Part shown: one piece after another, positions 32,714 through 43,500 of the stretch | Position numbering within the stretch: the first letter of the stretch is position 1 | Layout: the number at the start of each line of letters is the position of its first letter | Source of the DNA: Sisyra terminalis | Lineage: Eukaryota > Arthropoda > Insecta > Neuroptera > Sisyridae | DNA: 64,000 nucleotides | Direction: 5' to 3' | Assembly: GCA_958496175.1 (NCBI GenBank) | Contig: OY292277.1 | Location: 20,602,282 to 20,666,281, forward strand | Notes under the pieces: generated by a model | The model's input: only the letters and a program-made list of their open reading frames with translations | Database searches by the model: none | Told to the model about the DNA's origin: nothing | Program-made: the position numbers and the translations under genes

Positions 32714-35110
32714 TTAATTAGTTGACTCACTTCCCCTACGATACCCTCGATAAGATCTTCGCGGTATTTTTAAATCGTTTACACTAAAAACACCAATCAA
32801 TTTATTATCCTTATCGCACACGTTAACTAAACTGTTTGAATAAAAACTATGGATGTAATACGGTCCTCGCCTTATTGGGACGAGCTTCCCTGAAAACCTA
32901 TCAGCCTTTTTGCTCAGTTGTTTATTTTTGATGAATACCTCGGCTCCAACGGCTAAGTCAATATTTGGTTCTGGTACCCGATCATCCTGTTTTCGTTGAG
33001 CTTTTATCATAAAGTACTCGATGTAATGTCGTAGCTCATCAATTAACGCAATTACAGTGGTGCGATTATTGTGGTTCCCTAATTCGGTCAAAACTTTTCC
33101 TCCCCGATGAAGGTCTAAGTACCTTGGATCTCGGCCAAAATTCAAATAAGCTGGACTGACAGTCAGCGAGCTGTGAACAGATGTATTATAAGCGTACACG
33201 AGTTCTGGCAGATTCTGATCCCATTTAGAATGTTTATCTGAAAGAAAAGTTCGAATTAGTGTCTTTAAGTTACAATTTATTCTTTCCACAGGGTTCGCCT
33301 GCGGATGATAAGTTGGTGTCAGTCCCCAAGTCCAGTTGGATTTTTCACAGGTCATTAATGTTAATGGACCTTGTACTTTTGCAACCATCTTCATATGTCG
33401 CCTGTACCAATTAACCATTCCCAAAAATCTCCTTAGCTGTTTCTTACTGGTAGGCTCTGGGTACTCTTCAATTGCGCGCAGTTTCTCTGGATCGGGGTGA
33501 AGCTCATTCCCTTTGATGATAAATCCGAGATATTTCATCTCGGGCACGCAAAAACGGCACTTTTCCCTTTTGATCATTAAACCTACTTCTCTGAAAATTT
33601 CAAATAATATTTTCAGCATATCCAGATGAATTTCCATCGTCGGTGTAGCAACCACCCAGTCGTCCATATAAGGGTGTACATAATTGATCCAATGGGCTGG
33701 TAACTCACGCTGGCGCAATACTTTTTTGATCATTTGGATTATCAGATCCATTTTTCGCTGGAACGTTCCGGGCGCTGTTGATAAACCAAACGGCATTCTC
33801 ACGAATTCGTAAGAGCCCATTCCCTCTACCGCAAACGCTGTGTACTGGCGATGCTCCGGTTTTATTGAAATCTGATAATAAGCGTTCGTACAATCAATCA
33901 CACTTCGATACGCACCCTCTCGAATGACTTCCAGTGAGGTGTCAATCCGTCTCATTGGGTAGTTGACTATTTTCATGACCTTGTTAAGCGGTCTGTAGTC
34001 GATGCACATTCTCCATGCTTTGATGTCGTCTACGTCTTGTCCTGGTAATAGCCTTTTCTTCACCATTACCGGTTGGAAACTCCACTCACTGGTACTGGGT
34101 TGAATGATACCTTGCTCCAGTAATTGTTCGATGATTTTATGAAGAGCCTCGGTAACTTTAGGTGATCTCCTATATGGCTTGACGTGAATTGGTGTATAAT
34201 CATTTAGTTCGATTTCGTATTCGACCCCTTTTAATGTCCCGAGCTCAGCCTGGTCCATTAATGCAAATTCCGAATCCAAAAAGCTACTTAATCTCGCCCA
34301 ATCGGCGTCTGTTAAAGAGATATTACAGATTTGGTTACTCGGTGCTAACTTGTTCATAAGTCTTTGATCGGTGTCGTGTTTCCATGTCCATGTCATGTTG
34401 TCCGCATTTAAGCGTATTCCATGATCCATCATGAATTTCATTCCGAATATTATATCATCTGGCATCTGATTGAATACCTCGAACCATGCGCTGATCTCTA
34501 TGTCCTCAACTTCGAAGGCAACAAAGACTGCATTAACACTCCGAATTGAAGAATTATTCGCTAAAATAAATGAGCTTCCAGATCGGTTAGATTTAACTTT
34601 CTGGATATTGTCTGGGATACTATCTGCAACATTCTGTGCCATGAAGTTTCTGGTAGCTCCCGAGTCGAACAAAGCCAGGTATGATTGTTTTTTAATTTTA
34701 ACACCACATGTTAACTGTTTACCTGCCATGGTATCGAACGCCCTGCAAGTCCTTATCCTTACTTCTTGACCCCCCGGCCGGAGTTGTTTTCCCGTTCCAA
34801 CTACCTTCCTCTCCATCTCTTCTACTTCCAATCCCATAAGGTTCTGACCAATGCAGCAGTTCCAAACATTACCCATCTCGTCACTTCTAGATTGGATGAC
34901 TTTTTCTTTATTATTATCGCAACTTTCACACTCGTCCGCGGTTACTTCCGATTCACTTGTCGTCTGGTGGTCGTCTGTAATGCATTGCTCGTCCTCTGCA
35001 TCTAGTTGGAAGTGGCGGGATAGCATTCCCCCCTGGCAAAGGACTGATGCATGGGGTACAGGAGCTCCGAGTGGGCTGGGCGCAATCTCCTGTTTGCATC
35101 GCGCTCGCAC
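32714..35110 (-). CDS. pol: Pol: protease, reverse transcriptase, integrase tail (deleted)
   Basis: 798 codons without a stop. The frame opens at 35134, just after a TAA at 35137-35135, and is reached by -1 frameshifting; the residue-1 codon is GTG, so this is not an independent start. The aspartic protease has LFDSGAT at about 147-153. The reverse transcriptase (about 290-580) has catalytic D406 in SVIDCTNAY and YMDD at 481-484, with FGLSTAPGTF between. At about residue 596 (near 33325) the sequence passes directly to HPQANPVER, where the integrase glutamate is E609. RNase H, the integrase zinc domain and both catalytic aspartates are missing. The C-terminal GPY module (GPYY, 749-752) and a basic tail remain. 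Protease and reverse transcriptase may still fold, but no integrase activity is possible. Confidence 0.93.
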   Translation of the reverse strand: MRARCKQEIAPSPLGAPVPHASVLCQGGMLSRHFQLDAEDEQCITDDHQTTSESEVTADECESCDNNKEKVIQSRSDEMGNVWNCCIGQNLMGLEVEEMERKVVGTGKQLRPGGQEVRIRTCRAFDTMAGKQLTCGVKIKKQSYLALFDSGATRNFMAQNVADSIPDNIQKVKSNRSGSSFILANNSSIRSVNAVFVAFEVEDIEISAWFEVFNQMPDDIIFGMKFMMDHGIRLNADNMTWTWKHDTDQRLMNKLAPSNQICNISLTDADWARLSSFLDSEFALMDQAELGTLKGVEYEIELNDYTPIHVKPYRRSPKVTEALHKIIEQLLEQGIIQPSTSEWSFQPVMVKKRLLPGQDVDDIKAWRMCIDYRPLNKVMKIVNYPMRRIDTSLEVIREGAYRSVIDCTNAYYQISIKPEHRQYTAFAVEGMGSYEFVRMPFGLSTAPGTFQRKMDLIIQMIKKVLRQRELPAHWINYVHPYMDDWVVATPTMEIHLDMLKILFEIFREVGLMIKREKCRFCVPEMKYLGFIIKGNELHPDPEKLRAIEEYPEPTSKKQLRRFLGMVNWYRRHMKMVAKVQGPLTLMTCEKSNWTWGLTPTYHPQANPVERINCNLKTLIRTFLSDKHSKWDQNLPELVYAYNTSVHSSLTVSPAYLNFGRDPRYLDLHRGGKVLTELGNHNNRTTVIALIDELRHYIEYFMIKAQRKQDDRVPEPNIDLAVGAEVFIKNKQLSKKADRFSGKLVPIRRGPYYIHSFYSNSLVNVCDKDNKLIGVFSVNDLKIPRRSYRGYRRGSESTN
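33318..33330 (-). other. Pol internal deletion junction
   Basis: Residues SNWTWG end the reverse transcriptase connection, and LTPTYHPQ begins integrase DNA that normally lies several hundred residues later. The frame is kept across the join. The exact breakpoint cannot be fixed without a full-length relative. Confidence 0.8.
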
Positions 35111-35112
35111 TC

Positions 35113-35349
35113 CTAGTTTTTTGACGTGTGGCAGTTACATGTAGCTGCCGTTACACCCACTCTGAAACAACACACACAGATATCTATGCGTTCATTTCTG
35201 CATTCTCTGGTACGGTGTCCTCCTTTCTGCTGGTCCACTTGTAGCTGTGATGTACTTGCCGCTAAAGTCTTGCTTATTTCTGTAACTTTCTCTCTCAGCT
35301 GTTGCATCTCTTCCTGTATTTCCTTCTGAGCCCTGCGTGTCTTACCCAT
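35113..35349 (-). CDS. gag: Truncated Gag (coiled coil plus degenerate zinc-knuckle region)
   Basis: 78 codons starting at ATG 35349, the first ATG after 350 bases of leader, ending at TAG 35115-35113. Residues 1-35 are charged with heptad-like spacing (RRAQKEIQEEMQQLREKV), probably a coiled coil. At residue 42 the reading jumps to GHRTREC (44-50), the second half of a CCHC zinc knuckle whose first cysteines are gone. A second cysteine cluster at 58-73 (C58, C60, C61, C71, C73) lacks the expected histidine. The capsid is absent, so the protein cannot build a particle. The deletion keeps the frame into the slippery site. Confidence 0.8.
   Translation of the reverse strand: MGKTRRAQKEIQEEMQQLREKVTEISKTLAASTSQLQVDQQKGGHRTRECRNERIDICVCCFRVGVTAATCNCHTSKN
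35116..35122 (-). promoter_or_regulatory. Programmed -1 frameshift site A AAA AAC
   Basis: The minus strand in the gag frame reads TC A AAA AAC TAG, a canonical X XXY YYZ heptamer directly followed by the gag stop. Slipping back one base enters the pol frame, which is open here only from 35134. A heptamer of this type is used by several retroviruses and retroelements for gag-pol fusion. A clear downstream pseudoknot was not worked out by eye; a GC-richer stretch (35110-35030) follows. Confidence 0.88.
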
Positions 35350-35682
35350 TTTTACAATTGTTATCGTCCGTTTGTCCGTAAAAGAAAAGCAATTAATTTA
35401 AATTTATGATTAATAAATGGACATACAATATTTCATTCGTTGGATCAGAATCTCTTAGCCTGTTGCTTGTTACACCTGTCAATAACTATATAATAAAAAT
35501 AAATAAATAACTTTATAAAACTTGGTTGTTTCTATCATTTATGCGTCGCTATTTTCGATGCGTTCTTTATGATAGCTGCTCAACGTTTAGTTACTACCTT
35601 ATCGATTGAAAGGCTGATAGATTTCCAGTTGGCCTCTGAAATAAATAAAGTCAGCTTAATTAATTAAAATAACTAATTAAAA
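35350..35682 (-). other. Element 5' leader
   Basis: AT-rich leader between primer site and gag start, with stops in the gag frame (TAA at 35400-35398). Packaging signals would be expected here, but no structure is certain. Confidence 0.6.
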
Positions 35683-35696
35683 CCCGTTGGGCGCCA
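35683..35696 (-). promoter_or_regulatory. Primer-binding site, tRNA-Lys type
   Basis: TGGCGCCCAACGGG on the minus strand, one base inside the 5' LTR, begins with the TGG that pairs with tRNA CCA. The first 12 bases match the primer site pattern known for tRNA-Lys users. The isoacceptor is inferred. Confidence 0.88.
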
Positions 35697-35912
35697 TTGT
35701 TACGTTGGGGAAACGTAATTCGAGATCTAACAAAGTGTCTCGTTTTCGTGGGTTAGCCTGACTAGCACTTAGCTCCATAAACATGTTCAGATGTGGTCCT
35801 GGACGTGGCTGGTTGGATCCTTCGCTGGTACCATGGACAGGGCAGGTGAATAGGGCTCCGGTAAATCACGATTTCTGGTTTTCGTTGTTTTATACGTTAA
35901 AAAAAAAACACA

Positions 35913-36128
35913 ATATTGACACGCTGCCACAAATTCTCCACTCACACACAAGAGTTTATTAATCAATAATTAGAGGTTATCATTAATATAAACCATTTAA
36001 TTAGCTGTACCATTTACAAAATATTGACACGCTGCCACAAATTTTCCACTCGCACACAAGAGTTTATCAATCAATAATTAGAGGTTATCATTAATATAAA
36101 TAATTAATTAGCTGTACCATTTTATCAA
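35913..36128. repeat. 108-bp tandem duplication inside the LTR
   Basis: ATATTGACACGCTGCC recurs exactly 108 bp apart (35913 and 36021), and the rest of the unit follows with a few substitutions, such as TTTATTAATC against TTTATCAATC. The 3' LTR has the second unit in full and the first in part. Confidence 0.85.
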
Positions 36129-36305
36129 TTACTATCAACGCTACCTGAAATGCAGGGTTAACCAACTGCAACCCATGCACAATCAGTACAAATAGCTTAC
36201 AATTAATTGATATGGTCAACAATTCTAAAGATGAACCACGTGCTCTGCACTTAATATATTTTTACATAACCTCAAAAAAAGGCCTTAAACGTGGGAATCC
36301 ACGCC

Positions 36306-36313
36306 CTTTTATA
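36306..36313 (-). promoter_or_regulatory. LTR TATA box
   Basis: TATAAAAG on the minus strand, preceded by GC-rich DNA (GCCATGACAG on plus) within the U3 part. It would drive element transcription. The identical copy in the 3' LTR is at 32207-32214. Confidence 0.75.
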
Positions 36314-36393
36314 GTCCTCGCCGCCATGACAGTGGCGTCACGGATTTATCCGAATGCGTTCGGAGGCGCACGATGCCAACATCGTAACAAGAA

Positions 36394-39284
36394 GAATAGG
36401 CCGTTTTTAAAATTTTGTCGACCTTAGCGAATTAAAAAAGTACACAAAATATTGTTCTTACTCTTATGTTACTTTGATGTATATTGCCGCAAGATAAACA
36501 TTTTGAATTTAATCGAAAGCTTTATAAATACATACTTCTCTTACTCTATTAACGTTCATACTATTCCAAACTCCATAATAGTTATCTGCCCAGGGTTTTC
36601 TAACTGCACAAACATATGCCGTACTTAAAGTATTATTGATATATTGTGGGGCAAATGAACGTTAGTTGTTTAATAAATTTTCATATACAACGATTCATTG
36701 GAATATTATTCAACTTTTTCAAGCAATTGAAAAAGAAACAACTAATTAATTGAACAGTTACATCACAAAAGACCCTCTTTACAATATTAATTTCAAAAAC
36801 TTAAAGAATATACAATAATTTTAATTGAAACTATAGTTTGTATCTTTTGTGATTCATATAGTAAATTTTTTCCATGTGTGATGTAGCTGTTCAATTAATT
36901 GATTGTATGTGCAAAGATAACCTGAAGAAGATGGAAAATAAATCAACGAAATGTAAAACATGAAAATTAACATTGTTGTGATCCAAGTTCCCGAAAAATA
37001 AACTTCTAATATTAAATTAACATGAATGAAATTCAACACACTTATCAGTCATTTATAACTAATTTTATCATAACTATTAATGATGTTGATATACTCTTAC
37101 AAGGGATGAAGGTTAATTAAATACGAAACTATATGTTTATTCTATTTCAATGCGAATTTTGATATAAATTTTAAGACAAATTTTAAAGCAGCTATTTGGA
37201 ATTTTATTTTACTTCTTTTTAATTTCAATAAACATATTAATGATAGCAACATGATCAAACTATATTACGAAAATGAAAATAAAAAATGTAAAAATTATAC
37301 ACACTTACTAACAACATAAAATAAAACGTTGAATTTAGGCGATTTGATTAATTTCTTAAATTCATTAGTCAACTTTAATTATCTTCTTCAACTTGAACTT
37401 CTATAAGAATTCTTCCGTCTTTATGAAATAAAAATCTGATAAATGAACTTTTTATAAACATACGAGATAAGATAACATAACTACCCTTATTAAACCTAGT
37501 ATTTTAATATAAGATAAAATTAGGTACAAAAATATTTCTGCTGCCTTTGATAAAGAAAAATCCGATATAAGTTTTACCTCCCTCGTAATTGTGTCATCGA
37601 ACAAAACCTACCCTCTAATATAAGCCTTTTTTTGTTAAAAGTATTGCAGTTCCATTGAATATTTAGATGGAGATATTTAAAAATTGCATTCTGTTTATTA
37701 AACACACCGTGGAAAATTTTGAAGATCTTTTTTAAGAAAATGTTTACATAGTTAAAAAGTTTATAAGCAAATTAAATTCATCGCTTGATTGACAAATTCT
37801 ATGTTATGAATAAAGTTACATCGGTTTCAAAAAAATGATTAAAATATGTTTTTTTTTATTTGGTTCAAATAAAAATAATATTACTTAATACTTTCAAAAT
37901 TTACATTGATAAATTAGAAACGAATTTCTAAGTAAATTTCAATTGTAAAATCTAAGTTTATAGAGATTTCATTTTCTAAATAACAAATGTTTTTATAAAT
38001 ACCAATCAACAAAGAATTCATTTGTAATTAATTAGCGTAAAAACATTGATTATACAAGACTGAAATAGATTTAAAACAAAATAAATGAGTTGTCGTCAAT
38101 TAATTGAAGCATTGCTTTTGATCAACCGCGATAAAGACAATTAAATAACTCAGTACCTATAAATCTAATTTGATTTGTAATATTTTTTTATATTTATTTA
38201 TTAAAAATCGAATTTTAAAATTCAAATAGAGAATATGTTTATGTGTTTGTAATGTTTGAGTCATCTATATTTGAATAGATCGTAAATGCTTCGATTGTCT
38301 ATTTTCTTATTTCGGTTAATGCAAGCGGGTGTTTCTGCTGGTTTCCGTTATTTATTGTGACAGGTACAATTCACTTTTATGTTGGTCTCGCAATAATTCA
38401 CACCATCGATGTTTTACATAATGTTTACGATGGAAATAAGTCATACAAAAGTCGACAGATTTCAAATAAATTCGTATAGTCGAGGGTAAAGCTTGTTAAG
38501 GAATTGATGTTTGACGATTATTGTTCTGATTAGATAACAACAACTTTTCTTTTTTCCAGCGTTTCTTTTTTCAAAGAAAATTTCTGTAATCTTAGTCAGA
38601 GGAAAAATGTAATTTTTTCTCTACTTTATTGCTGAAAAGTCTAATGTTTTTTTGTTCTTGTGTGGCTGCTATAATAATTTTGCATAACTGATTTGCTAGC
38701 CATTGTCATGTCAGCTTTATATAATGGTCGTTGTAAGCGTCGCATATATAGAGGACTGAATGGAAATATTTTGCAAGCATTATTACCATTATTCACTGTT
38801 ACAATGTTTCAAAATACCGTTTAAGTTTGTGTCATAAACATTTTCCACCTTCTTCATCTCGTATTTTCGATTTTTTTTTATATTCGTATTTCATACTTTT
38901 ATGGAGCTTGTCGAGCTTAAAATAGAACTTGAGGTTGGCAAATTTTCGGCCGATATAAATCAAATGGAGAGAGAGAGAGAAAGTATAAAAGTAGTTAGAC
39001 TTTGGGTTAAAATGAGGTTAAATGAAACGGTAAAACTAAAAAAAAATAGTTTGTGGAGCTATAGAAGTTTTTGCTGAAAATTATGTTCTTCCCGTAATAT
39101 CTTAAGAATTTATTGGAAATTAGTTTTATGTTAAAGCTTTATTTTTAATTGATGTTTATTTCTTTAAATGCTTTAATATAACGCAAGTTCTAAACGTTAC
39201 CACCTATGTCTTGCAAATTTTATTATAAAAAAAATATTCGTTAAAACTTGAGCCCAATTGTAAGAGAAAAATTTTTAATGGCCG
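36394..39284. other. AT-rich non-coding stretch
   Basis: No gene recognised. It begins just after the right AGAA duplication. A GA dinucleotide run lies at about 38967-38980. No terminal repeats or known protein fragments were found. Confidence 0.55.
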
Positions 39285-39512
39285 GAAATTTCACTCATAG
39301 ATAGATGGATCATACTTTTAGGATAGTTATTTAATAAATAAAAAATTATCTGCTAGATGCATCCAACACATTTAATTTACGCAAATCACTATTTTTTGGT
39401 GAAAATACGCATGTTTTCTCTATTCTCCGAATAAAACTTATCAGAAAAAAAAATTTATCTGATAAATTTATAAGAATAAATTTATCATTATCTAGATGTG
39501 AAAATACTACCT
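39285..39512 (-). mobile_element. MITE of the TATTTTCAC family, copy 3
   Basis: The minus strand starts GTAGTATTTTCACATCTAG (39512 downward) and contains the family blocks ATAAATTTATC, GAATAGAGAAAACATGCG and TATTTTCACC. It ends near 39285 with an inverted tip (GGAAATTTCACTCATAGAT on plus). About 228 bp, close to full length. No coding capacity. Confidence 0.65.
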
Positions 39513-39537
39513 ATAATAAAAATAACATTTATACAGG

Positions 39538-39600
39538 CTACTAGTGGCCGAGTGGTTAAGGTGACCACTCTATTAAAGTAGTTGGATTTGAATCTTATTT
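39538..39600 (+). repeat. tRNA-like (Ser-type box A/B) SINE head or relic
   Basis: GTGGCCGAGTGGTTAAGG (39544-39561) is a strong box A of the tRNA-Ser or tRNA-Leu type. A box-B-like TTGGATTTGAATC follows at 39582-39594. The anticodon region is too short and diverged and no acceptor stem pairs, so it is not a working tRNA. It directly follows the MITE at 39285. A tRNA-derived SINE is the likeliest origin. Confidence 0.55.
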
Positions 39601-40412
39601 TGGGCAATTTTCGATATTTATCGATTTACGAATTTTTATTAACTCTAGAGTCGCAAAAGACCTTAAAAAAAGTATTTCTTGAGACATACGAGTATGTAGA
39701 TATATGGTCTCATAAAAACATGAGTTAAAACAAATTTATTATCGTTATTGAATTAATATTGTATGTTTATCGAATTTTACGAAAATAGTTCTTGAAAAAT
39801 TAAGTAAAATAAGTAATGGTGAGAACTTTATTATCACATTTTCCTTACCTTGTTCTGTTTTTTCTTGTAATACGCACCTTACTTTGTCTTACCAAAGATT
39901 ACAAGGAGATTAATGAAATAAATTTGTATAAAAAAATTAAGGCAAGAAAGATTTAAAATTGCAAGTACTGGAATAAGACAAAATTGCTGTCAATATGGTC
40001 GTACCTCATACTTGCAAAGGAAGTTAGCTGCTGTCCTTAACAAGATATTGAGCTTACAGAAAAGTATGGAAGGAAATAAATAGAAATGTTAACTCATTGA
40101 AAAATTTTGAGAAGAACCTCTAAGACTAATTTTGTACCTATAATGTATGCTAAAATTTAAAGATACTTTTATTAAAAAAATATTTTTTAATATATTATTA
40201 TTGTTTCTTCTCACATCTCACCTTAACCAGAGCTTTGGCTGTACGATATAATTAATTATTTAAATTGTATTTATTATTGTTCTATAACTACAACGGTCTT
40301 TTAACATTTTTTCTATTAGCAATAATTTTAGAAATAAAAGTTCCGAACAATCACGGAGTTCGAACCCAGATCTATAGTGCAATAATTATCACCACAACAT
40401 ACATTAATTTAA
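39601..40412. other. AT-rich non-coding stretch
   Basis: Nothing is supported. A lone box-B-like GAGTTCGAACCC at about 40357-40368 has no matching box A. Confidence 0.5.
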
Positions 40413-40545
40413 TCATTACCTAATGATGACAGCCAAAAACTGCTGAAATGCGTCGTAATAGAGAAGAAATTGAGTCATAGGACATATATTATTATTCTTT
40501 AATTTATTAATTGTGACTCGGGAGTAAATAAAATATTTATCAATG
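40413..40545 (+). mobile_element. Penelope-like 3' tail
   Basis: Begins AATCATTACC and follows the tail at 24673-24750 closely, including ATGACAGCCAAAAACTG, GAAATGCGTCGTAAT and GAAGAAATTGAGTCATAGG. It then continues into a 3' end shared with 9006-9065 (TTTAATTTATTA and AAATATTTATC). In the ribozyme-like core CTAATGA replaces CTGATGA and stem II has a mismatch, while stem I ATTAC/GTAAT is kept. No coding part remains; 5' truncation is extreme. Confidence 0.75.
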
Positions 40546-43500
40546 TTATACATATTAACGTATCAGCAATACCAACTCTGAACTTCTGGCTTATAAGTTC
40601 GCCATTCAAACATTTGGTTAACGAAACTCGAAAGTTCTCTACTAAAATGGAAAAATAAATCTTCAAACAATGATAATTTTATTGTATTGAACAGAAAATT
40701 AATTTTATGAGGCCGACGATTAAATGAGTTTGGTGACCCCTACTTCTAGCTAATGGTCGTAGATAGGGTTAAGGCTAGAGTTATTTTTGTCATATTTCCA
40801 CTTTTGGATTTTATGGTACAGAGTGCTAATTCCCGAAAAATTATTTTACTAGAAGACTTACGTTTAATCTTTTCCTAAAAACATAGTGGTGAAATACAGG
40901 TTCTACTATCGAGGATTTTGTGAATTCAAATATTTTAAATATTTTTAAATAATATACAGCCCTAGAGTTTACGAGTTCTGGAACTTTATATGACAATGTT
41001 TTTTTTTATTACTATAAATAAATTGCTCTTTTGTCATAACTAAATTTATAATATAGTGAATATATAGTGAGATAATAGTGAAGAGATACAGACTATAACA
41101 TATTTACTGTGTATTTGTGGTGCATGAGTCACTTTTGAGGTCTATATAGGTCATAGTTGTACGTCATACTTTTATTTTCTGTGCTATGTTAAAAATCAAA
41201 TCGAGAAAGTATATAATAATGTTAAAAATGTGCTGAAATTAACAATTTTGGGTAGTAAAAAAAATTATTTGTTGAACATTATGTTTTTATGATATCAAAG
41301 GAATGTATTGAAGGAAAATTATTCATGAGCTAGTCGAATCGTATTGATGTAGTAGAAATTGAGGGTGGACTCCTGTCGTATATTGAAGAATGATTTAGGG
41401 GTGGAATGGAATATGCTGAATGTACGGTTTCGTTGTTAGATTTCGCAAGAAAAATTTTGTACGGTATGAAGCGTACAGATTCTGTGTGATTTGTGGATAT
41501 ATGAAAAACGTCAATGTCAGTCGGGGATTTCCCACGCCTGTGCGGCCCTCGTGTGGCCCGTCATTCGGTGATCTATCGCACATATACAATAATAATATTC
41601 CTCTTCTCTTGTGGTAGCGACGACGTTAACATACGATGTTACGATGTTACAACGTTAACTGTATTTGTTACACGCCAACATCAAATAAAATCCAAGGCAA
41701 TTTATCCTCCACAGCTCGAAAAATCAATACCACCTTCCAAAAATTTAATAGCCAAACTAGGCATTTCACCTGTGAAGAGCCCCAATAAAAATGTCTGAAA
41801 TGTGAAATTTATTTTATTAAACATTTTAGGCAAACAGCATTTAGCTGGTTTAATTATTCTGAAGGGTTGAAATCGTATGAACGTTTTCCGCTTCGTTCGG
41901 TCAGAGATCACGACGCACTGCGGTTCACGTGAGGCATGATGGACATATAAAAACAAGAGAAAAGGAAAGACTCTGAGACACAGTGATGTGTATTTTCACG
42001 CCATTTCGTCTCTTTTAATGTTGTGAAACATGAAATTCTTCACACTATAACATTTACCACCTTCTGGCGCCCCTTAATTCTATCCATCAAATATTAAAAG
42101 ACAGCCGAGGAAAAAAAACATCCACAAGGAACGATATGCCTAGCTTGTTTATGATAGCCTTCAATCATACAATAAAATATGTCCAATTTTACCTTCTCCA
42201 CCTTTTTTTTTCTTTTCATGAAATATTCTATCTTTTATTCTTCTATTCATCAAATAATTCTTTTTTTTTCGTTGTTCGTCGTGAATCGATCGCAATACAT
42301 AGATATACATAAGCCCTTGGAATTTTTTTTTAAGAAAATGACAAATACTACCATAGTTTAATAAATTTGGAACACTTGCAAAATAAAAACCCTTTTCATA
42401 AATCCAAAGATTTGAATTTATTTAAATAGATTCAAAACTATGATATATTTCTGTGCACAGACCACAAATTTCAATTTCCAAATTCCAATTGAAAATTGTT
42501 ATCGATAATATAGGCAGACAGTACACTATCGACGTTTAACCATATTATCGGTGAAAATTTGGTAGCATTTGCATTTTTCAATTGCACAATTATTGTTAAG
42601 TTGCACTTATAGTTGACTATTGGTACAATATTGCATCAAAATGCTATTATATGGTAATTTCAAGTATGTATGTACATTGTACATAGATTGCGACTGAAAC
42701 ATTTGGAGTAAATCCAGTGTACGTTTTCATAATTTTAATTGTATTAAAAGTATAAAAAGTACTTTAACCCCTAAAAAATTTGAATTGAAAAATTTTACAT
42801 CGAAAATATCCATTTTGAGTACCCCTAAATCCATTTTAACTATTCCCAGCATAACGTCAATACATCTACAGCTTTTAGGTGTATAGCGTCTATACTTGGG
42901 CATACTTAATAAGATCGACAATATTTTTTCTTATTTATTAGAATTAAAAATTAAAAACAAATACAAATTTAAAGAGAGGAAGAGTAGAAAGGAGTATTAG
43001 AGGTACTAGTTGGGAATCGATAAAATCTGTTGTAGAATAGATGCGTAATTAATTTTAAATTAAAGTTTCATTGCTAAATTTTTAGTACACATTTTCAAGT
43101 AAAAAATTTAAAATTTACCAAAAAAAACCCTTTCTTATTATATATCTATTTTATATTATATGCATCGTATAAGGAAATCACTTTCCAAATTTCATCGACA
43201 CAAATGTGCACTTATATTTGAAAATACAATGTAAAACGAAAAAAAACTAATAACCTTCTTTATGTTAGTTAACATGACTAAAAAAGGCTATTCGATTTCG
43301 GACATTTGGACGTTGTACATACAAAATTGTTGGAAATAAGTGGAAAACGTGGAAGTAAATTCGAATATTTTATTTATTTTCAATAATATAATATAACAAT
43401 AATTGGTTTTAAAATTGTTCTAAATACCGAAAAAAGTTAGTATCTATGATTTTATATTTGAATTGACAGTGAAATATATGGCAAAAAATTGCTACCTTAA

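Larger units (their letters stand above)
31670..36389 (-). mobile_element. Ty3/gypsy LTR retrotransposon, internally deleted
   Basis: A 4.72-kb element transcribed right to left. Two LTRs start TGTTACG and end CGTAACA, flanked by AGAA at 31666-31669 and 36390-36393. Inside the 5' LTR (right) is a tRNA-Lys-type primer site; before the 3' LTR (left) is a polypurine tract. Order on the minus strand: short gag, slippery site, then protease, reverse transcriptase and the integrase C-terminal part. This Ty3/gypsy order lacks capsid, RNase H and two of the three integrase acidic residues. LTRs are identical apart from a 71-bp gap, implying recent insertion. It cannot be autonomous; helper proteins from a full-length relative probably copied it. 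Confidence 0.93.
35698..36389 (-). repeat. 5' LTR, 692 bp
   Basis: Full-length upstream LTR with TGTTACG/CGTAACA ends (a 7-bp inverted repeat). TATAAAAG on the minus strand (36306-36313) fits a core promoter about 80 bp into the LTR, and AATAAA on the minus strand (35955-35960) fits a polyadenylation signal further on. 35913-36128 is two copies of a 108-bp unit. Confidence 0.95.

Noticed and set aside
34470..35144. Several plus-strand frames of 67-99 codons
   Set aside because: They are antisense shadows of the long pol and gag frames, with no motifs of their own.
31670..36389. An envelope gene making this an errantivirus-type element
   Set aside because: Only about 420 bases lie between the pol stop and the 3' LTR, and they are microsatellite and short AT-rich DNA with no long frame.
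39538..39600. A functional tRNA-Ser gene
   Set aside because: Box A is good, but no acceptor stem pairs, the anticodon arm is wrong and the variable arm is absent.
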